From an uncultured Flavobacteriales bacterium (GTDB lineage: Bacteria > Bacteroidota > Bacteroidia > Palsa-965): a DNA stretch of 8,676 bases. The notes below the pieces were generated by a model. That model saw only the letters and a program-made list of their open reading frames with translations. It had not been told where the DNA came from and made no database searches. Shown here piece after piece: positions 5,687-8,676 of the stretch; the first letter of the stretch is position 1, and the number at the start of each line of letters is the position of its first letter. The DNA is taken from contig CAMLEF010000192.1 of NCBI GenBank assembly GCA_946478675.1, forward strand, positions 1 through 8,676, written 5' to 3'. The translations under genes were made by a program, and so were the position numbers.

Positions 5687-6625
5687 ATGGAAAACAGGAT
5701 CACCTCTCTCTTTGGCATCCAATACCCCATCATCCAGGCCGGCATGATCTGGTGCAGCGGCTGGGAGCTCGCGTCTGCCGTCAGTAATGCAGGCGGGCTC
5801 GGCATTATTGGCGCAGGTTCCATGTATCCCGACGTGCTTCGCGAGCAGATCCGCAAATGCAAAGCAGCGACCAGCAAACCGTTCGGCGTCAATATTCCGC
5901 TTTTGTACGCGGACATCGACAAGCACATCAACATTATCATCGAAGAAGGCGTGCGGGTGGTTTTTTCCTCGGCCGGCAACCCCAAAACGTGGACGCCGTT
6001 GCTCAAACAGCATGGCATTACCGTCGTGCATGTTGTTTCCAATGTGAAATTCGCGCTCAAGGCAGTGGAGGCCGGTGTCGATGCCGTCGTTGCAGAAGGT
6101 TTTGAAGCCGGTGGCCACAACGGCCGCGAAGAAACGACCACCTTCGTGCTTATCCCGATGGTGCGCAAAGCGATTTCCGTTCCGCTCATTGCTGCAGGAG
6201 GAATCGCTACCGGGCGACAAATGCTCGCCGCGATGGCGCTGGGTGCGGACGGTGTGCAGGTCGGTACGCGATTTGCCGCTTCGCAGGAAGCTTCCGGCCA
6301 TGAGAATTTCAAAAAAGCAATCGTCAGCACTAATGAAGGCGATACGATGCTCACGCTGAAACAGCTCGTGCCCGTGCGACTGATCCGCAACAAATTCTTC
6401 AACGAAGTGCAGCAGGCGGAACTCCGCGGCGCTTCCGTGGACGAACTGAAGCAGCTGCTCGGCCGCGCGCGTGCGAAAAAAGGCATGTTCGAAGGCGATC
6501 TCGAAGAAGGAGAGCTGGAGATCGGGCAGGTGAGCGCGATGGTGCGCGACATTCTTCCCGCCGCAGAAATCGTCAAGGAAATGATGGAAGAATATCAATC
6601 AGCAAAAAAAGAACTCTGCGGTTAA
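5687..6625 (+). CDS. Nitronate monooxygenase / FabK-like FMN oxidoreductase
   Basis: A soluble TIM-barrel flavoprotein of 312 aa in the NMO/2-nitropropane dioxygenase family, which also contains the enoyl-ACP reductase FabK. FMN-site signatures are present: YPIIQAGM (13-20), SNAGGLGIIGAG (33-44), FGVNIPLL (66-73), AEGFEAGGHNG (136-146) with the likely catalytic His144, PLIAAGGIATG (166-176) and DGVQVGTRFAAS (188-199). The start ATG at 5687 places MENRITSLFGIQYPI in family register; an upstream in-frame TTG at 5663 would overlap the likely promoter and add an unusual leader. NMO members oxidise toxic propionate-3-nitronate with oxygen; FabK members reduce enoyl-ACP with NAD(P)H. The sequence resembles FabK closely through the barrel, so substrate assignment is open. 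The peptidase gene follows after 34 bp, so co-transcription is likely although no functional link is obvious. Confidence 0.88.
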   Translation: MENRITSLFGIQYPIIQAGMIWCSGWELASAVSNAGGLGIIGAGSMYPDVLREQIRKCKAATSKPFGVNIPLLYADIDKHINIIIEEGVRVVFSSAGNPKTWTPLLKQHGITVVHVVSNVKFALKAVEAGVDAVVAEGFEAGGHNGREETTTFVLIPMVRKAISVPLIAAGGIATGRQMLAAMALGADGVQVGTRFAASQEASGHENFKKAIVSTNEGDTMLTLKQLVPVRLIRNKFFNEVQQAELRGASVDELKQLLGRARAKKGMFEGDLEEGELEIGQVSAMVRDILPAAEIVKEMMEEYQSAKKELCG

Positions 6626-6659
6626 GGCCGCATTCGCCGTTTTCAAAGAAACGCTCGCT

Positions 6660-7904
6660 ATGATCCAATACGACCGATTTACGCTTTCCAATGGACTGAA
6701 AGTGCTTGTCCACTACGACGAAGCCACGCCGCTTGCCTGTGTCAATATTCTTTACGACGTCGGCGCCCGCGATGAAGACGAAAGCCGCACCGGGTTTGCG
6801 CACCTCTTCGAGCATTTGATGTTTGGAGGCTCGATTAATATTCCCAGCTACGACGAGCCGCTGCAGCGCGTGGGCGGAGAGAACAACGCGTTCACCACGA
6901 ACGACATTACCAATTATTACCTCACGCTTCCCGCGCAAAATCTCGAAACCGCTTTCTGGCTCGAATCGGACCGCATGCTGAGCCTCGCGTTCTCCGACAA
7001 AAGCCTCGAAGTGCAGCGCAGCGTCGTGATCGAAGAATTCAAGCAGCGTTACCTCAACCAGCCGTACGGCGACGTGTGGCTGCTCCTGCGCCCGCTCGCT
7101 TACAAAGTGCACCCGTACAAATGGGCGACCATCGGCAAAGAGATCGCGCACATCGAAGACGCCGTGATGGACGACGTGAAAGCGTTTTTCAAAGCGCATT
7201 ACAACCCGTCGAATGCGATCATGGTCGTTTCCGGCGATGTGAAAACAGACGAAGTGAAAACGCTCGCGGAAAAATGGTTCGGTCCGATCGATGCCGGTGT
7301 GAAGCCCGATCGTCGTCTGCCGGAAGAGCCGCGCCAGGAAGAGTACCGCCGTCTCGAAGTGGAGCGCGACGTTCCCACCGATGCGTTGTATCTCGCGTTC
7401 CACATGTGCGATCGTCGTCATCCCGATTACCACACCATGGATCTCATTTCCGACGTGCTGTCACGCGGGAATTCTTCACGGCTTTACAATCGTCTCGTGA
7501 AAGAACGCACGCTGTTCAGCGAGATCAGCGCTTTCGTCATGGGCGACCTCGACAAAGGATTGTTCTGCGTCGTTGCAAAAATGAATCCCGGCGTTTCGAT
7601 GGAAGAAGGCGAAGCGGCGATTTTCGAAGAGCTGAAGCGTTTGCAGGACGAGCAGCTCGGCGACCGTGAGCTCGACAAGGTGAAAAACAAAGCGGAATCG
7701 TCGCTGCTGTTCGGCGAAATGAGCATTCTCGACAAATCGATGAACCTCGCGTATTTCGAGCTGCTCGGTGATGCGGAGATGATCAACACCGAAGCCGATA
7801 AATATCTTGCCGTAACCGCCGCCGGCATTCAGCGCGTAGCGAAAGAAGTGTTCCGCAAAGAGAACTGCTCCGCATTGTATTACCATTCGAACCGGAAAAA
7901 TTAG
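6660..7904 (+). CDS. M16 family zinc metallopeptidase, catalytic subunit
   Basis: A 414-residue pitrilysin/insulinase-family peptidase (M16B size class). The inverted zinc motif HxxEH is at residues 48-52 (HLFEH): His48 and His52 bind zinc and Glu51 is the catalytic base. The third ligand is probably Glu126 in VVIEEFKQ, about 74 residues downstream as usual. The N-terminal M16 domain covers about 8-155 and the C-terminal M16_C domain about 165-350. TFTLSNGLKV-type and VGARDED segments are typical of the family. No signal peptide is seen, so it is predicted cytoplasmic unless exported in a non-classical way. These enzymes close as a two-halved chamber around peptides and short unfolded proteins; single-half M16B proteins need a partner or dimer. 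The next gene encodes a second M16 half lacking zinc ligands, so the two likely form a heteromer. Start is the only in-frame ATG near the family N-terminus. Confidence 0.93.
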   Translation: MIQYDRFTLSNGLKVLVHYDEATPLACVNILYDVGARDEDESRTGFAHLFEHLMFGGSINIPSYDEPLQRVGGENNAFTTNDITNYYLTLPAQNLETAFWLESDRMLSLAFSDKSLEVQRSVVIEEFKQRYLNQPYGDVWLLLRPLAYKVHPYKWATIGKEIAHIEDAVMDDVKAFFKAHYNPSNAIMVVSGDVKTDEVKTLAEKWFGPIDAGVKPDRRLPEEPRQEEYRRLEVERDVPTDALYLAFHMCDRRHPDYHTMDLISDVLSRGNSSRLYNRLVKERTLFSEISAFVMGDLDKGLFCVVAKMNPGVSMEEGEAAIFEELKRLQDEQLGDRELDKVKNKAESSLLFGEMSILDKSMNLAYFELLGDAEMINTEADKYLAVTAAGIQRVAKEVFRKENCSALYYHSNRKN

Positions 7905-7952
7905 TCTCGATACGCTGCCTGCGCCATTACTGCGCTCACGCTACCCGACCTA
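7905..7952. repeat. Imperfect stem sequence after the M16 gene, possible dispersed repeat or terminator
   Basis: Directly after the stop the DNA begins TCTCGATACGCTGCC and ends GCTACCCGACC, with GCGC (7921-7924 region) able to pair with GCGC near 7932-7935 around a CATTACT loop and only patchy pairing further out. It resembles short CTCGATACGCT-type intergenic repeats I associate with Bacteroidota. There is no T-run directly after it, so terminator function is doubtful. Confidence 0.3.
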
Positions 7953-7992
7953 ACGGCGCGGCAAAAAATTATTAAAGACAAAAAAGATAACG

Positions 7993-8676
7993 ATGAGCCT
8001 TTCTCCCGACCGCACACAGCTTCCCGCATTTCACCCGGTGACGAAAATCCATTTGCCGCAGGCCGAACGCAAAACGCTTTCCAACGGTATTCCTGTATTT
8101 CTCCTCGATGCCGGTTCGCAGGAGCTCGTGAAGATTGAATTCCTCTTTACCGCCGGCATTCGTCATCAAACGCAATCGCTCGTGGCCGTCGGCGTGAACG
8201 ATATGCTCGACGAAGGCACGCACACGCGCAATGCGGAATCGATCGCCGAAGAGCTCGACTATTACGGCGCTTTCATCGAGACGGAAGCTTCGCACGATAA
8301 CGCGTCGTTTACGCTGTTCTCGCTGAATAAACATCTGCCGTCGACGCTGCCGGTGGTGCAGGATATCCTGCGCAACGCGGCGTTCCCGGAAAAAGAATTC
8401 AACATTTATCTCTCGAACAAGAAGCAGAAGTTTCTCGTCGATTCGGAGAAAGTTTCATTCCTCGCGCGCCGTCGTTTCAGCGAGCTGATCTTCGGCGCAA
8501 TGCATCCTTACGGCAAAAAAGCGGAGCTGGCAGATTTCGATCTCCTCTCGCGGAATGCGCTGCAGCAGTTCTTCAGCGATCGTTACATCGCATCGGATTG
8601 CACGATCATCGTTTCGGGCAAGCTGCCGAAAAATATCCTGCAGCAGCTGGATGCGCTTTTCGGAAAAGAAAGCTGG
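7993..8676 (+). CDS. M16 family peptidase-like protein, non-catalytic partner (3' end outside window)
   Basis: The first 228 codons are open to the window edge with no stop; M16B partners are usually near 400-450 residues, so about half is visible. Family features include TLSNGIPVFL (28-37), FLFTAGIRHQ (50-59), DEGTHTRNAESIAEELDYYGA (73-93), HPYGKKAE (171-178) and the domain junction DFDLLSRNALQQFFSDRYIASDCTIIVSG. At the position of HxxEH it reads VGVND (66-70), and no glutamate occupies the distal ligand position near 142-146, so zinc binding is lost. This matches known M16B operons in which one subunit is catalytic and the other is degenerate and helps bind substrate. No signal peptide is visible. 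The ATG at 7993 follows an A-rich stretch (AAAGACAAAAAAGATAACG), a common start context in Bacteroidota. It lies 88 bp after the catalytic gene and is probably in the same transcript. Confidence 0.9.
   Translation, partial: MSLSPDRTQLPAFHPVTKIHLPQAERKTLSNGIPVFLLDAGSQELVKIEFLFTAGIRHQTQSLVAVGVNDMLDEGTHTRNAESIAEELDYYGAFIETEASHDNASFTLFSLNKHLPSTLPVVQDILRNAAFPEKEFNIYLSNKKQKFLVDSEKVSFLARRRFSELIFGAMHPYGKKAELADFDLLSRNALQQFFSDRYIASDCTIIVSGKLPKNILQQLDALFGKESW

Noticed and set aside
5659..6598. Two long minus-strand open frames opposite the FMN enzyme
   Set aside because: Both are antisense to a well-supported TIM-barrel enzyme. One is Ser/Pro-rich and the other His/Arg-rich, as expected for shadow frames in GC-rich codons.
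6617..6632. TGCGG/CCGCA hairpin over the stop codon of the FMN enzyme as a terminator
   Set aside because: Only a 5-bp stem with a 6-nt loop and no proper T-run; the next gene starts 34 bp on, so read-through is more likely.
6573..7433. 286-codon minus-strand frame opposite the M16 gene
   Set aside because: Antisense to a gene with an intact HxxEH site; no motif of its own.

Overview
The window looks like chromosomal DNA from a Bacteroidota bacterium, most likely of the Chitinophaga type. Evidence: moderate GC by eye, start codons without clear Shine-Dalgarno sequences, possible TTTG / TAnnTTTG-like promoter elements, a Bacteroidota-style histidine kinase (SSHDLKGPL H-box), two outer-membrane proteins resembling the DUF6089 group, and a catalytic/degenerate pair of M16 peptidase genes. 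Genus-level placement is inference.

Layout. (1) 1-183: a perfect TTGG tetranucleotide array cut by the window edge, then a short gene-poor leader. (2) 184-1245: a family 2 glycosyltransferase and, 3 bp later, a small membrane protein; these are probably one transcript in surface-glycan synthesis. (3) 1467-3224: an orphan transmembrane PAS sensor histidine kinase behind a ~220 bp leader. (4) 3245-3274: a bidirectional terminator between convergent genes. (5) 3293-5433, minus strand: two tandem paralogous outer-membrane beta-barrel proteins of unknown function. They are separated by a spacer holding a terminator hairpin nested inside a long ATTCG-rich inverted repeat. (6) 5434-5686: a divergent intergenic region with two sets of short direct repeats. 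(7) 5687-8676, plus strand: an FMN-dependent nitronate monooxygenase/FabK-like protein, a catalytic M16 zinc peptidase, and the first 228 codons of a second M16 protein that has lost the zinc-binding motif and runs off the window.

How the genes work together. The two M16 genes probably encode a heteromeric protease with one catalytic and one non-catalytic subunit. The paralogous barrels probably act at the cell surface and may be co-regulated: both carry the 9-mer ATTTCGTAG exactly 27 nt before their start codons. The glycosyltransferase and small membrane protein belong to the end of a glycan locus that lies mostly upstream of the window. I see no CRISPR array, tRNA, rRNA, transposase, phage gene or obvious defence system. 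The most interesting signals are non-coding: the edge tetranucleotide array, the nested inverted repeat/terminator at 4332-4488, and the shared upstream 9-mer.
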